From assembly GCA_003567075.1 (NCBI GenBank), contig PXAU01000134.1:1-39683 (forward strand): DNA of 39,683 nt, given 5' to 3'. The translations under genes and the position numbers were made by a program. Within the stretch, counting starts at the first letter, position 1. Each line of letters starts with the position of its first letter. Source of the DNA: Trueperaceae bacterium (GTDB taxonomy: Bacteria > Deinococcota > Deinococci > Deinococcales > Trueperaceae). Positions 9,715 to 24,699 of the stretch are shown one piece after another. The notes beneath the pieces are model-generated. The model was not told the origin of the DNA. It ran no database searches and saw nothing but the letters and a program-made list of their open reading frames with translations.

Positions 9715-11415
9715 GTGAACGGGGCCGCGGCCCTGCTCAAGGCCCTGGAGCGCCAGGGCGTGACGACGGTGTTCGGGCACCCGGGTGGTGCCATCATGCC
9801 CGTCTACGACGCGCTTTACGACTCGTCGATCAAGCACGTGCTGGTACGCCACGAGCAGGCTGGGGCGCACGCCGCCGACGCCTTCTACCGGGCCTCGGGC
9901 CGCGTTGGCGTGTGCTTCGCCACGAGCGGACCCGGCTCCACCAACCTCGTCACGGGGCTGGCGACAGCCCACATGGACTCCTCGGCCATGGTGGCCGTCA
10001 CCGGCAACGTGCCAAGCAGCCTGATCGGCACCGACGCCTTCCAGGAGGCCGACATCACCGGGATCACGCTCCCCATCACCAAGCACAACTACCTGGTGCA
10101 GCACGTCGACGACATCCCCCTGGTCGTGGCCGAGGCCTTCCACATCGCCGCCACCGGCCGCCCGGGGCCCGTGCTGATCGACATCCCCAAGGACATCCAG
10201 CAAGCCGAGTTCACGGGCAGCTTCGAGGTCGAGCTCGACCTGCCCGGATACCGTCCGACAGTGATCGGCAACGCCCGGCAGATCAAGCGCGCTGCCCAGG
10301 CCATCCGCGAGGCCGAGCGGCCCGTCCTGATGGTGGGTGGGGGAGGTCAGAGCGCGCCCGAGGCGGTCGCGCGCTTCGCCGAGGTCACCGGTATCCCGGT
10401 GATCACCACCCTCATGGGCATCGGCGCGTACCCGGCCGGCGCCGAGCAGGCGCTGGGCATGCCCGGCATGCACGGCACCGTCACGGCCAACCGCGCCATC
10501 ACCCACTGCGACCTCATCGTCGGTGCCGGGCTGCGCTTCGACGACCGCGTCACCGGCAAGCTGTCGCGCTTCGCGCCCAACGCCACCGTCGTGCACATCG
10601 ACGTCGACCCGGCCGAGATCTCCAAGCTGGTCAAGGCCCACGTGCCGGTGGTGGGCGACCTGCGCGACGTGCTGCCGCGCCTGACCGAACTGCTGGGCAG
10701 GCTCGAGCTCGACGCCTGGTGGCGCCAGCTGGACGAGTGGAAGGCGCGCTACCCCGAGCGCTACAAGACCGACAAGCCGCTGGTCTCACAAGAGGTCATC
10801 CAGCTGCTCGAGTCCGCCAGCGGCGGCGAATGCGTCGTCACCACCGAGGTCGGGCAGCACCAGATGTTCGCGGCACGGCTCTTCCCGACCTCGAAGCCCC
10901 GCACCTGGATCACCTCGGGGGGCTTGGGCACCATGGGCTTCGGCCTGCCCGCCGCGATCGGCGCCGCCTTCGCGCGCCCGGGCGAGACGGTGGTGTGCGT
11001 GGCCGGTGACGGCAGCGTCCAGATGAACATCCAGGAGCTCGCGACCATCTACAAGCACCAGCTGCCCATCGTCATCGCCATCACCAACAACGGCATGCTC
11101 GGCATGGTGCGGCAGTGGCAGGAGATGTTCCACGCCCAGCGCTACTCCGAGGTGTTCCTGGCCGACTCCAACCCCGACTTCGCCAAGCTGGCCGAGGCCT
11201 ACGGCATCGAGGGGCACAACCTCTTCGACCGCGAGACCGCCGCTCGGATCATCCCCGAGGCGATCGCCGCGAAGCGACCGGTGCTACTCAACTTCGTGGT
11301 GTACGAGTCCGAGAAGGTGTTCCCGATGATCCCCGCCGGCGCCGGTGTCGACGAGATGATCATCGGCGACCAGGAGCCCGAGGAGCACGAGGGCGGGAAG
11401 GCGGTGCCGGCATGA
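9715..11415 (+). CDS. ilvB: Acetolactate synthase large subunit
   Basis: GTG start VNGAAALLKALERQGVTTVFGHPGGAIMPVYDAL; ThDP motif GDGSVQMNIQELATIYKHQLPIVIAITNN. Confidence 0.96.
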   Translation: MNGAAALLKALERQGVTTVFGHPGGAIMPVYDALYDSSIKHVLVRHEQAGAHAADAFYRASGRVGVCFATSGPGSTNLVTGLATAHMDSSAMVAVTGNVPSSLIGTDAFQEADITGITLPITKHNYLVQHVDDIPLVVAEAFHIAATGRPGPVLIDIPKDIQQAEFTGSFEVELDLPGYRPTVIGNARQIKRAAQAIREAERPVLMVGGGGQSAPEAVARFAEVTGIPVITTLMGIGAYPAGAEQALGMPGMHGTVTANRAITHCDLIVGAGLRFDDRVTGKLSRFAPNATVVHIDVDPAEISKLVKAHVPVVGDLRDVLPRLTELLGRLELDAWWRQLDEWKARYPERYKTDKPLVSQEVIQLLESASGGECVVTTEVGQHQMFAARLFPTSKPRTWITSGGLGTMGFGLPAAIGAAFARPGETVVCVAGDGSVQMNIQELATIYKHQLPIVIAITNNGMLGMVRQWQEMFHAQRYSEVFLADSNPDFAKLAEAYGIEGHNLFDRETAARIIPEAIAAKRPVLLNFVVYESEKVFPMIPAGAGVDEMIIGDQEPEEHEGGKAVPA

Positions 11416-11990
11416 CGGCCACGACGCTCGAGCCCATCCAGCGGCACGTGATGTCGGTCACCGTGCGCGATCGACCGGGCGTGCTGGTGCGCATCGCCGC
11501 GCTGTTCGCTCGGCGCGGCTTCAACATCGAGTCGTTGGCGGTGGCGCAGTCCGAGACGCCTGGCGTCAGCCGCACCACCTTCGTGGTCTACGGCGAGGAC
11601 CAGGTGATCGAGCAACTGCAGAAGCAGCTGCAGAAGCTGATCGACGTGATCAAGGTCATCGACCACTCGGAAGGACCATCGGTGGAGCGCGAGCTCATGC
11701 TGATCAAGGTCGCCGTGCGCACGCCCGAGGACCGCGTCGAGCTGCGCCAGATCGCGCACGACTTCCGTGCCCGCATCATCGACGTCGACCGCCACGCGCT
11801 GGTGTTCGAAGTGACCGGCGACGAGAACAAGACCGACGCCTTCATCGAGCAGATGCGCCCCTTCGGCATCCTGGAGCTGATCCGCACCGGCCGCGTGGCG
11901 CTGCCGCGCAGCGCCGGCCAGCGCGCCGCCAACGGCGACGCCGGCAGCCGCAACGGTGGCACCCGCGACACTGCCAACCGGGCCGCCTGA
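11412..11990 (+). CDS. ilvN: Acetolactate synthase small (regulatory) subunit
   Basis: ATG overlaps the ilvB stop; ACT domain HVMSVTVRDRPGVLVRIAALFARRGFNIESLAV. Confidence 0.95.
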   Translation: MTATTLEPIQRHVMSVTVRDRPGVLVRIAALFARRGFNIESLAVAQSETPGVSRTTFVVYGEDQVIEQLQKQLQKLIDVIKVIDHSEGPSVERELMLIKVAVRTPEDRVELRQIAHDFRARIIDVDRHALVFEVTGDENKTDAFIEQMRPFGILELIRTGRVALPRSAGQRAANGDAGSRNGGTRDTANRAA

Positions 11991-12017
11991 GTCGGCCCAC
12001 GAGGAGACATCGACACC

Positions 12018-13022
12018 ATGCCCACCACCATCTACTACGACGACGACGCCAACCTGCAACAGCTCGAAGGCCAGACCATCGCCGTCATCGGCTACGGTTC
12101 GCAGGGCCACGCCCACGCCCTCAACGCCAAGGAGTCGGGGCTCGACGTGGTGGTGGGCCTGCGCCCCGGCTCGAGTTCGTGGAGCGAGGCCGAGGCGGCC
12201 GGCCTGCGCGTGCTCGAGGTGGCGGACGCGGCCGCGGCCGGCGACCTGGTGATGGTGCTGCTGCCCGACGAGGCGCAGGGCGCCGTCTACCGCGAGCAGA
12301 TCGCCCCCCACCTGGAGGCGGGCAACGCGCTGCTGTTCGCGCACGGCTTCAACGTCCACTTCAACCAGGTGCAGCCGCCCGCCGACGTCGACGTCTTCAT
12401 GGTCGCCCCCAAGGGGCCAGGCCACCTCGTCCGCCGCACCTTCAGCGAGGGCGGTGGCGTGCCGTGCCTGCTGGCCGTCCATCAGGACGCCAGCGGCGCC
12501 GCCATGCAGCGCGGCCTGGCCTACGCCAAGGCGATCGGCGGCACCCGCGGAGGCGTGCTGCTGACGACCTTCCAGGAGGAGACCGAGACCGACCTGTTCG
12601 GTGAGCAGGCGGTGCTGTGCGGCGGCGTGACCGCGCTCATGCAGGCCGGCTTCGAGACGCTCATCGAGGCGGGGTACCAGCCCGAGGTGGCGTACTTCGA
12701 GTGCGTGCACGAGATGAAGCTGATCGTCGACCTGATCTACGAGGGCGGCTTCGAGCGCATGCGCCACTCGATCTCCAACACCGCCGAGTACGGCGACTAC
12801 GTCACGGGCCCGAAGCTGGTGACCGAAGGGACGCGCGCGACCATGCGCGAGGTGCTGCGCGACATCCAGACCGGCAGCTTCGCGCGCGAGTTCCTGCTCG
12901 AGAACCAGGTCGGGCAGCCGCGGCTCCAGGCGCAGCGGCGCGCCACGGGCCAGACGCAACTGGCCGAGGTCGGCGCGAGGCTACGGACGATGATGCCGTT
13001 CATCGCCCAGAAACGGGGTTGA
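12018..13022 (+). CDS. ilvC: Ketol-acid reductoisomerase
   Basis: [59 protein letters not shown]. Confidence 0.97.
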   Translation: MPTTIYYDDDANLQQLEGQTIAVIGYGSQGHAHALNAKESGLDVVVGLRPGSSSWSEAEAAGLRVLEVADAAAAGDLVMVLLPDEAQGAVYREQIAPHLEAGNALLFAHGFNVHFNQVQPPADVDVFMVAPKGPGHLVRRTFSEGGGVPCLLAVHQDASGAAMQRGLAYAKAIGGTRGGVLLTTFQEETETDLFGEQAVLCGGVTALMQAGFETLIEAGYQPEVAYFECVHEMKLIVDLIYEGGFERMRHSISNTAEYGDYVTGPKLVTEGTRATMREVLRDIQTGSFAREFLLENQVGQPRLQAQRRATGQTQLAEVGARLRTMMPFIAQKRG

Positions 13023-13084
13023 CGCCCCGGCCCGCCGCACTCGCGCCCAGCCGCGCCGCCCCGGCCGGCACGACGGAGGACTCC

Positions 13085-14626
13085 ATGGCGCACATCCGGA
13101 TCTTCGACACCACGCTCCGCGACGGCGAGCAGACGCCCGGCGTGGCGCTCGACACCGCCCAGAAGATCGAGATCGCCAAGCAGCTCGCCCGCTTGGGCGT
13201 CGACATCATCGAGGCCGGCTTCCCGATCACGAGCCAAGGCGACTTCGAGGCCGTGCAACGCATCGCCCGCGAGGTGCAGGGTCCGGTGGTGTGCGCGCTC
13301 GCGCGCACGGCGCGCGCCGACATCGAGCGCGCCGCGCAGGCGCTCGAGCCCGCTTCGAGCGGACGCATCCACGTCTTCACCTCGGGCTCGAAGATCCACC
13401 TCGAGTACATGCTGCGCAAGAGCGAGGAGGAGGTGCTCGAGGCCACCGTCGAGAGCGTCCGCTTGGCGTGCGAGTACACCGACGACGTGGAGTTCTCGGC
13501 GCAGGACTGCACCCGCAGCGAGCTCGGCTTCCTGATCCGGCTCTACGGCGCCGCGATTCAAGCGGGCGCGACCACGATCAACATCCCCGACACGGTCGGC
13601 TACGGGATGCCCGAGGAGTACGCGGCGCTCATCCGCACCCTCCGTGAGCGCATCCCCGGTGCCGACGCCGTGCACATCAGCACCCACTGCCACGACGACC
13701 TCGGCTTGGCCGTCGCCAACTCCCTGGCCGCGGTCGGGGCGGGTGCCACCCAGGTCGAGTGCACCGTCAACGGCATCGGCGAACGGGCCGGCAACGCCTC
13801 GCTGGAGGAGGTCGTGATGGCGCTGGAGACACGCAAGGACGTCTGGGGGCACCACACCCAGATCGTCACGCGCGAGCTCTACCGGACTTCGCGCATGGTG
13901 AGCATGATGACCGGCACGCCGGTCCCGCCCAACAAGGCGGTGGTGGGCGACAACGCCTTCGCGCACGAGTCCGGCATCCACCAGGACGGCGTGATCAAGG
14001 CGCTCGAGACGTACGAGATCATGTCGGCCGAGACGGTGGGGCGCGATGCCGGCGTGCTGGTGATGGGCAAGCACTCGGGTCGCCGCGCGTTCCGCCGCAC
14101 CCTCGAGGAACTCGGCTTCGCCGAGCTCGGCGACGACCAGATCAACGCGCTCTTCAAGGCCTTCAAGGACCTGGCCGACCGCAAGCGAACCGTCACCAGC
14201 GAGGACATCCGCGCCCTGGTCGAGGTCGAGACCGCGCGCGTGCCGCAGACGTACACCCTCGAGGCGGTGCAGTTCCAGTCCGGTACCCACATGACGCCGG
14301 TCGCCACCGTGCGGCTCAGGACCGACACCGGCAGCTACGAGGAGGCCGCCACCGGCGACGGCCCGGTCGACGCCGTCTACCACGCCCTGGAGCGCATCTC
14401 GCAGGTGCCGATCGCGCTGGAGGCGTACGAGATCCGCTCGGTCGGCAGCGGCAAGGACGCCCTGGGCGAGGTGAGCGTGCGCGTGTCGAGCGAGGGGCGC
14501 TCGGTGCACGGGCGTGGCCTCTCGACCGACGTGGTCGAGGCCTCCGCCAAGGCCTACGTCGACGTGCTGAACAAGCTCGCCGCCGGGGTGGCGCGACGCC
14601 TCGGCGAGAGCGTCGCCACGCCGTGA
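13085..14626 (+). CDS. leuA: 2-isopropylmalate synthase
   Basis: [71 protein letters not shown]-terminal LeuA allosteric domain. Confidence 0.95.
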   Translation: MAHIRIFDTTLRDGEQTPGVALDTAQKIEIAKQLARLGVDIIEAGFPITSQGDFEAVQRIAREVQGPVVCALARTARADIERAAQALEPASSGRIHVFTSGSKIHLEYMLRKSEEEVLEATVESVRLACEYTDDVEFSAQDCTRSELGFLIRLYGAAIQAGATTINIPDTVGYGMPEEYAALIRTLRERIPGADAVHISTHCHDDLGLAVANSLAAVGAGATQVECTVNGIGERAGNASLEEVVMALETRKDVWGHHTQIVTRELYRTSRMVSMMTGTPVPPNKAVVGDNAFAHESGIHQDGVIKALETYEIMSAETVGRDAGVLVMGKHSGRRAFRRTLEELGFAELGDDQINALFKAFKDLADRKRTVTSEDIRALVEVETARVPQTYTLEAVQFQSGTHMTPVATVRLRTDTGSYEEAATGDGPVDAVYHALERISQVPIALEAYEIRSVGSGKDALGEVSVRVSSEGRSVHGRGLSTDVVEASAKAYVDVLNKLAAGVARRLGESVATP

Positions 14627-16308
14627 ACGTAGGGCACGCGCAGGACGAGGCCGGCGCTCGCGACGTCCTGCGCGGTCGCTGCATCGAGGTCTACGACACC
14701 ACGTTGCGCGACGGCACCCAGGGCATCGGCGTCAGCTTCACGAGCGACGACAAGGTCGCCATCGCGCGCCGCCTCGATGCCTTCCGGGTCGACCTGATCG
14801 AGGGCGGCTGGCCCGGCTCCAACCCGCGCGACGCGCGCTTCTTCGAGCGCATGCGCGACGTCGAGCTCGACCACGCCCGGCTGGCGGCCTTCGGCAGCAC
14901 CCGGCGCCGGGACGCAGCTGTCGAGGACGACGCCAACCTGGCGGCCCTGGTGGCGGCCAGGACGCCCGTCGTGACGGTGTTCGGAAAGTCCTGGACGCTG
15001 CACGTGCGCGAGGCGCTGGGCGTCGAACCGGACGCCAACCTGGCCATGATCGGCTCCTCGGTGGCCTACCTGCGCAGCTGCGGGCGCGAGGTGGTGTACG
15101 ACGCCGAGCACTTCTTCGACGGCTACGCCGACGATGCCGACTACGCCCTGGCGACGCTGCTGGCGGCCGCCGAGTCGGGCGCGCAGCGGATCGTCCTGTG
15201 CGACACCAACGGGGGACGCCTGCCGGCGGAGGTGGCGCGCGCCACGCGCCTGGCAGGTACGCACCTCGCGGCTGCCGGCGCGCCAGTGCCGCTCGGAATC
15301 CACCCCCACAACGATTCCGCGCTGGCGGTCGCCAACGCGCTCGCGGCCCTCGAGCAGGGAGCCAGTCACGTGCAGGGCACGATCGGCGGTTACGGCGAGC
15401 GCTGCGGCAACCTCGACCTACTCAGCCTGTTGCCGACGTTGGCGCTCAAGCTCGGCGCCGCGCAGCCGCAACCGCTGGTCGAGGCCACGGCGTTGGCGCG
15501 GTTCGTCGACGAGCGCGCCAACCTGGCCCCCAACCCGCGCGCTCCCTACGTGGGCGAGGGCGCCTTCGCGCACAAGGGCGGCATCCACGTCTCGGCCGTC
15601 AACCGCCGGCCCGACACCTACGAGCACGTGGCGCCCGAAGCGGTCGGCAACGTGCGACGCGTGCTGCTCTCCGACCTGAGCGGCCGCGCCAACCTGGTGG
15701 CGAAAGCCAATGAACTCGGCGACGGCGCGCTCGCCAGCGACGCCGGCGCGCTGGTAGGGCGGCTCAAGGAGCTCGAGCACCTCGGGTACGCCTTCGAGGG
15801 CGCCGAGGCCTCGTTCCATCTGGTGGCGCGCAAGGTGCGCGGCGACCACCGGCCGTACTTCACGCTGCATGGCTACACGGTGATGTTCGACAAGCGCGAC
15901 GGCGACGACGGGCCCCGCTGCGAGGCCAGCGTCCGGGTGCAGGTGGGCGAGAGCTTCGAGCACACCGCCGCCGACGGCGACGGACCGGTGAACGCGCTCG
16001 ACCGTGCGCTGCGCAAGGCGCTCGAACGCTTCTTCCCGAGCCTCGCGAGCTTGCGCCTCACGGATTACAAGGTGCGGGTGCTGGCCGGTCCCGACACCGG
16101 GACCGCCAGCGTGGTGCGCGTCCACGTCGAGACCACCGACGGCGAGCGCACGTGGGGAACGGTGGGGGCGCACGCCAACATCATCGACGCCTCGTACCAG
16201 GCGCTCCTGGACGCGATCGACTCCAAGCTGCACGCTGACGGCGTGGTGCCGGGCCAAGCCCTGACCTTCGAATCCCAGGTCGCCAGGGCCCAGCACGTAC
16301 GAAGCTGA
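14623..16308 (+). CDS. cimA: Citramalate synthase (CimA-type)
   Basis: GTG overlaps the leuA stop; [54 protein letters not shown] is typical of the CimA subfamily; C-terminal LeuA-like domain. Confidence 0.92.
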   Translation: MNVGHAQDEAGARDVLRGRCIEVYDTTLRDGTQGIGVSFTSDDKVAIARRLDAFRVDLIEGGWPGSNPRDARFFERMRDVELDHARLAAFGSTRRRDAAVEDDANLAALVAARTPVVTVFGKSWTLHVREALGVEPDANLAMIGSSVAYLRSCGREVVYDAEHFFDGYADDADYALATLLAAAESGAQRIVLCDTNGGRLPAEVARATRLAGTHLAAAGAPVPLGIHPHNDSALAVANALAALEQGASHVQGTIGGYGERCGNLDLLSLLPTLALKLGAAQPQPLVEATALARFVDERANLAPNPRAPYVGEGAFAHKGGIHVSAVNRRPDTYEHVAPEAVGNVRRVLLSDLSGRANLVAKANELGDGALASDAGALVGRLKELEHLGYAFEGAEASFHLVARKVRGDHRPYFTLHGYTVMFDKRDGDDGPRCEASVRVQVGESFEHTAADGDGPVNALDRALRKALERFFPSLASLRLTDYKVRVLAGPDTGTASVVRVHVETTDGERTWGTVGAHANIIDASYQALLDAIDSKLHADGVVPGQALTFESQVARAQHVRS

Positions 16309-16372
16309 GGCGCGGTCCCCCGTTCGGGCCCGTTCCTTGCGTCCAGCACGCAGCTTCTAGATCCTCGTCGAG

Positions 16373-16402
16373 TTGACCGGTCGGGCTCGGCGCTGCTATC
16401 GT
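16373..16402 (+). promoter_or_regulatory. Candidate gltB promoter
   Basis: TTGACC (16373-16378), 18-nt spacer, TATCGT (16397-16402). Confidence 0.55.
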
Positions 16403-16530
16403 GCCGCCACGGCCGCCAGCCGCCCCTCCGGCGGCCACCCGTGCCACAGTCGCATCTGCGTACGCCCCTGCGGTCGCTGCCGCCGCCGCGGGCCGCGGAC
16501 CTGTTTCATCCGCCACGGAAGGGAGCGCGC

Positions 16531-21129
<4,599 letters not shown>

Positions 21130-21152
21130 GGCGAGCGCTGCGGTCGCGCGCG

Positions 21153-23009
21153 TCACTCGTAGCAGTGCACCGTGCCGTCGACCGCCGCCACCACGAGACC
21201 GTCGCCCAGGGGCAAGGGGCTCGCCTGGATCGGGGCGTGCGCCACCGGATGCCGTCCCGTCGGCCGTCCGCTCGAGGCGTCGAAGGCGAGCAACTCGCCC
21301 CCTTCGGTCGCGACGTAGACCACGCCCGCCGCGACGATCGGGGCCGCGGTCACCGCCGCGGGCAGCGGGCGCTCCCACACGTCGTCGCCGCTGCGGAGCG
21401 CCAGCGCGTGCAGGCGCTCTCCCCAGGAGGCCACGAAGACGTGGGGTCCGGCCACCGCCGGCGGCGCCCACAGGGCCCCCTCGACGTCGTAGGTCCAACG
21501 CACGTCGTGGTGCTCGACGTCGAAGGCGTGCAGCTCACCGGCGCGCGACGAGAGCAGCAGCGCGCCGTCGATCGCGACCGGCGGCGCCACGCTCGGACCC
21601 ACCTCGACCCTGAAGCGCCGTACGCCCTTGTCGACGTCGATGGCGTGCAGCCAGCCGCCCTCGTCGAAGACGAAGGCGAGGGCCCGGTGAAGACACGCGG
21701 CGCTCACCAGCCCGCTTCCCGCCTCGAAACGCCAGCGCGTGGCCCCGTGCTCGTCCCAGCGCTCCAAGCGGCCGTCACGGCACGTCACCAGCAGGTCGCT
21801 GCCGTAGCGGGCCAGGCCGGCCGCATCGACGTCGTCGCGGCTCCAGGCGCGCTCACCGCGGGGCCACCGTAACGCGCTCACGACCCCGTCACGGCTTGCC
21901 ACCACCAGCTGACCGTGCGCGAACAGGGGCGCGGTGGCCACCTCGTCGCTGAGGGCGAAGCGGCTGCTGACGCTGCCGTCGGCCGGATGCAGCAGGGCCA
22001 GTTGATCGGAGCGCTGTGCGACCGCGATCCAACCGGCAGCGGCACCCAGCCCGGCCGGCCACTGGGGTCCCTCGTCGAGCTGCCGCTCCCAGCGCAACCG
22101 CAGGGACCGCGTGCCGGCGGGCCCGCTTGAGTAGGCGCCGCGCAGACCCGGGCCGGCCCGCGGCAGCTCGCCGGCGCGGGCCAGGAAGGCAGCCCGGATG
22201 GCCCGGAGGCTGGCGGCGACGGCCGCGGCCGACGGCGGCCGCTCCTCCGGGCGCTTGGCCAAGAGCGCGTCGACCAGCGCCGCCAGCGGTGGTGGGGCCA
22301 CCGGTACCAGCTCGGCGACCGGTGTGGCGTTGCCGTAGACGTGTTGGTACAGGACCGCCTGGTCGTTGTCGGCGTCGAACGGCGCGCGGCCGGTCAAGGT
22401 GCGGTAGAGCACCGCGCCGAAGGCGTAGAGGTCGACCGCCGAGCCGAGCGGCGCGCCGCCGGTCGCTTGCTCTGGCGCCATGTACTGCGGCGTTCCCAGG
22501 GTGAAGCCCGTGCGGGTGAGCTCGCGCGAGGTCTCGGTCAGCTGGACTAAGCCGAAGTCCATCACCTTGGGGTGTCCGCTGCGCGTGAGCAGGATGTTGC
22601 GCGGGGTCAGGTCGCGGTGCACCATCCCCAGCCGATGCACGTAGTCGAGCGCGTCCGCGACGGTCGTGGCCGCGCCGAGCAAGGCCTCGACGCTCTCGGG
22701 GTCACCGTCGAGCGGCCCCAAGTCGGTGATGGGGCCGCCCTCGACCAGCTCCATGGCGAAGTAGACGTGCTCGCCTTGGCCGAGGTCGTAGATGGCGACG
22801 ATGCCGGGGTGGTTGAAGCGCGCGAGCGCACGGATCTCGCGGCGGAAGCGCTCGGCATCGGTCTCGGTCAAGTGGGGCCGCAGCACCTTCAGCGCGACGG
22901 TGCGCTCGAGGCGCCGATCCTGGGCTCGGAACACGTGCGCCATGCCACCTTGGCCCAACGGGCCCAGGACGTCGTAGCGGTCGTCGATGACCTCGCCGGG
23001 CTGGAACAC
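21153..23009 (-). CDS. Ser/Thr protein kinase with C-terminal PQQ-like beta-propeller domain
   Basis: GPLGQGGMAHVFRAQD, VALKVL, catalytic loop HRDLTPRNILL, DFG, APEQATGG; C-terminal PQQ-like repeats (VYVATEGGELLAFDASSGRPTG, LVVAAVDGTVHCY). No obvious TM segment. Confidence 0.92.
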   Translation of the reverse strand: MFQPGEVIDDRYDVLGPLGQGGMAHVFRAQDRRLERTVALKVLRPHLTETDAERFRREIRALARFNHPGIVAIYDLGQGEHVYFAMELVEGGPITDLGPLDGDPESVEALLGAATTVADALDYVHRLGMVHRDLTPRNILLTRSGHPKVMDFGLVQLTETSRELTRTGFTLGTPQYMAPEQATGGAPLGSAVDLYAFGAVLYRTLTGRAPFDADNDQAVLYQHVYGNATPVAELVPVAPPPLAALVDALLAKRPEERPPSAAAVAASLRAIRAAFLARAGELPRAGPGLRGAYSSGPAGTRSLRLRWERQLDEGPQWPAGLGAAAGWIAVAQRSDQLALLHPADGSVSSRFALSDEVATAPLFAHGQLVVASRDGVVSALRWPRGERAWSRDDVDAAGLARYGSDLLVTCRDGRLERWDEHGATRWRFEAGSGLVSAACLHRALAFVFDEGGWLHAIDVDKGVRRFRVEVGPSVAPPVAIDGALLLSSRAGELHAFDVEHHDVRWTYDVEGALWAPPAVAGPHVFVASWGERLHALALRSGDDVWERPLPAAVTAAPIVAAGVVYVATEGGELLAFDASSGRPTGRHPVAHAPIQASPLPLGDGLVVAAVDGTVHCYE

Positions 23010-23013
23010 GACG

Positions 23014-23223
23014 TCAGCCGTCGTCGAGCGACTTCAGCAACTCCGGGTCGACCTCGCCCGTTTCGACGGCGCGGTTCAGCATGGCGATGCCCAGCCGGAC
23101 CACTTCGGACTTCGACACCAGCCGTTCGGGGTTCGACAGCTGGTAGGCGGTCTTGGTGATCAGGGAGTCCTGTTCCTCGCTGATGACCACCTGCAGACGC
23201 TTGCTCTTGTCGCGTTTCGGCAC
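23014..23223 (-). CDS. Ribbon-helix-helix (CopG/Arc-like) DNA-binding protein, 69 aa
   Basis: GTG start after SD AGGAGGA; RLQVVISEEQDSLITKTAYQLSNPERLVSKSEVVRLGIAMLNRAV fits the RHH pattern. Confidence 0.75.
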   Translation of the reverse strand: MPKRDKSKRLQVVISEEQDSLITKTAYQLSNPERLVSKSEVVRLGIAMLNRAVETGEVDPELLKSLDDG

Positions 23224-23246
23224 GCTGTTCCTCCTGCTGCGGGCAT

Positions 23247-23274
23247 ATCGTAGCATGATACACACCCCCACCAA
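23247..23274 (-). promoter_or_regulatory. Candidate RHH-kinase promoter
   Basis: Minus strand TTGGTG (23274-23269), 16-nt spacer, TACGAT (23252-23247). Confidence 0.4.
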
Positions 23275-23284
23275 GCGGGTCGTG

Positions 23285-23313
23285 TTGACATCACGTACGG
23301 TACTCCATAGACT
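23285..23313 (+). promoter_or_regulatory. Promoter of murA
   Basis: TTGACA (23285-23290), 17-nt spacer, TAGACT (23308-23313), 52 bp before the murA ATG. Confidence 0.75.
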
Positions 23314-23364
23314 ACGGATGAGCATCATGTGTAAACACCGCATGGTGGTGCGGAAGGGAACGCG

Positions 23365-24699
23365 ATGGAACGATCGCGACAGACGATGGTCATCGAGGGC
23401 GCCCGGCCGCTGCACGGTGCCCAGACGATCCACACCGCGAAGAACTCGGCCCTGTACCTGATCCTCGCCAGCTTGCTCAGCGACGAACCGCTGCTCCTGC
23501 GCGACGTGCCGCGGCTGGCCGACGTGCTGGTGGAACTCGAACTGCTCGAGCACTTGGGAGCCCAGGTGCGTTGGGACGGGCGCGACCTCCACCTGCACGC
23601 GCGCGAGGTGAAGCGCACCAGCGCGCCGTACGCCCTCGTCAACCGTATGCGCGCCAGCTTCGTGGCGATGGGCGCGCTGCTGGCCAGAGCGGGGGAGGCC
23701 CGCATCTCCATGCCGGGTGGCTGCGCTTTCGGGCCGCGCCCGGTGGACCGTCATCTGGCCGCCTTCCGCGCGCTCGGCATCGAGGTGGAGGAGGCCGGCG
23801 GCGCCTTCGGGGTGCGGCGGCGCGGCGCCGTGAGCGGCACGGTCACGTTCGAGGCGCCCACCGTTGGCGGCACCCAGAACGTGCTCCTCGCCAGCGCGCT
23901 GGGCACGGGCGAGGTCACCATCGAGAACGCCGCGCTCGAGCCGGAGGTCGCCGACCTGGCGGCGCTGCTGAACGCCATGGGTGGCCAGGTGGCGGGCGCC
24001 GGCACCCCGGTGATCCAGGTGCGGGGCGTACCGCGCATGCACGGCGCCAGCTTCCGGCCCATCCCCGACCGCATCGAGGCGGGCACCTTCATGCTGGCCA
24101 CCGCCGCGACCCGCGGCAACGTGCTGCTCGAGGGCCTGCGTCCGACCCACGTCCAAGCGGTGCTCGACGCGCTGACCGAGACCGGGGTGCGGGTGGTGCC
24201 CGAGGGGCCGACCAGCGTGCGGATCGACGCCACCGGCGACCTGGTCGCCACCGACGTCACGGCCACGGAGTACCCCGGCGTCCCTACCGACCTGCAAGCC
24301 CCCTTCGGGGCATACCTCGCGACGCTTCCAGGCGTGAGCGTGGTGCGCGACCGGGTGTACCCCGACCGCTTCACGCACGTACCCGAGCTGCAGCGCATGG
24401 GGGCGTCGCTGGAGCTGACCGACCGCACGCTCGTCATCCGTGGCGGGCAGCCGCTGCACGGCGACGCGGTGCACGCGGCCGACATCCGCGCCGGCGGGGC
24501 GCTGGTGGTGGCTGCGCTGGCGGCGAAGGGCCGCTCGCGGGTCAGCGGCCTCGAGGTGATCGACCGGGGCTACGAGCGCTTGGCGCCCCGGCTCGCGTCA
24601 CTCGGCGCCGAGGTCTGGCTCGAATCCGGCGTGGCCTCCTCGTCGGGCGCCTCGCTCTCCGTGCCGTCTGCGGGCGCGGGCGCGTCCTCGTCACCCTGA
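23365..24699 (+). CDS. murA: UDP-N-acetylglucosamine 1-carboxyvinyltransferase
   Basis: KNSALYLILASLLSDEPLLLRDVPRLADV; catalytic loop PGGCAFGPRPVDRHL with conserved Cys; YPDRFTHVPELQRMGA; SD GGAAGGGA. Confidence 0.94.
   Translation: MERSRQTMVIEGARPLHGAQTIHTAKNSALYLILASLLSDEPLLLRDVPRLADVLVELELLEHLGAQVRWDGRDLHLHAREVKRTSAPYALVNRMRASFVAMGALLARAGEARISMPGGCAFGPRPVDRHLAAFRALGIEVEEAGGAFGVRRRGAVSGTVTFEAPTVGGTQNVLLASALGTGEVTIENAALEPEVADLAALLNAMGGQVAGAGTPVIQVRGVPRMHGASFRPIPDRIEAGTFMLATAATRGNVLLEGLRPTHVQAVLDALTETGVRVVPEGPTSVRIDATGDLVATDVTATEYPGVPTDLQAPFGAYLATLPGVSVVRDRVYPDRFTHVPELQRMGASLELTDRTLVIRGGQPLHGDAVHAADIRAGGALVVAALAAKGRSRVSGLEVIDRGYERLAPRLASLGAEVWLESGVASSSGASLSVPSAGAGASSSP

Noticed and set aside
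11199-12959. 586-aa minus-strand ORF across ilvN/ilvC
   Set aside because: Spans two strongly supported genes on the opposite strand; low-complexity composition
21130-21152. Terminator between convergent gltB and the kinase gene
   Set aside because: Short GC-rich gap without a clear hairpin plus U-tract
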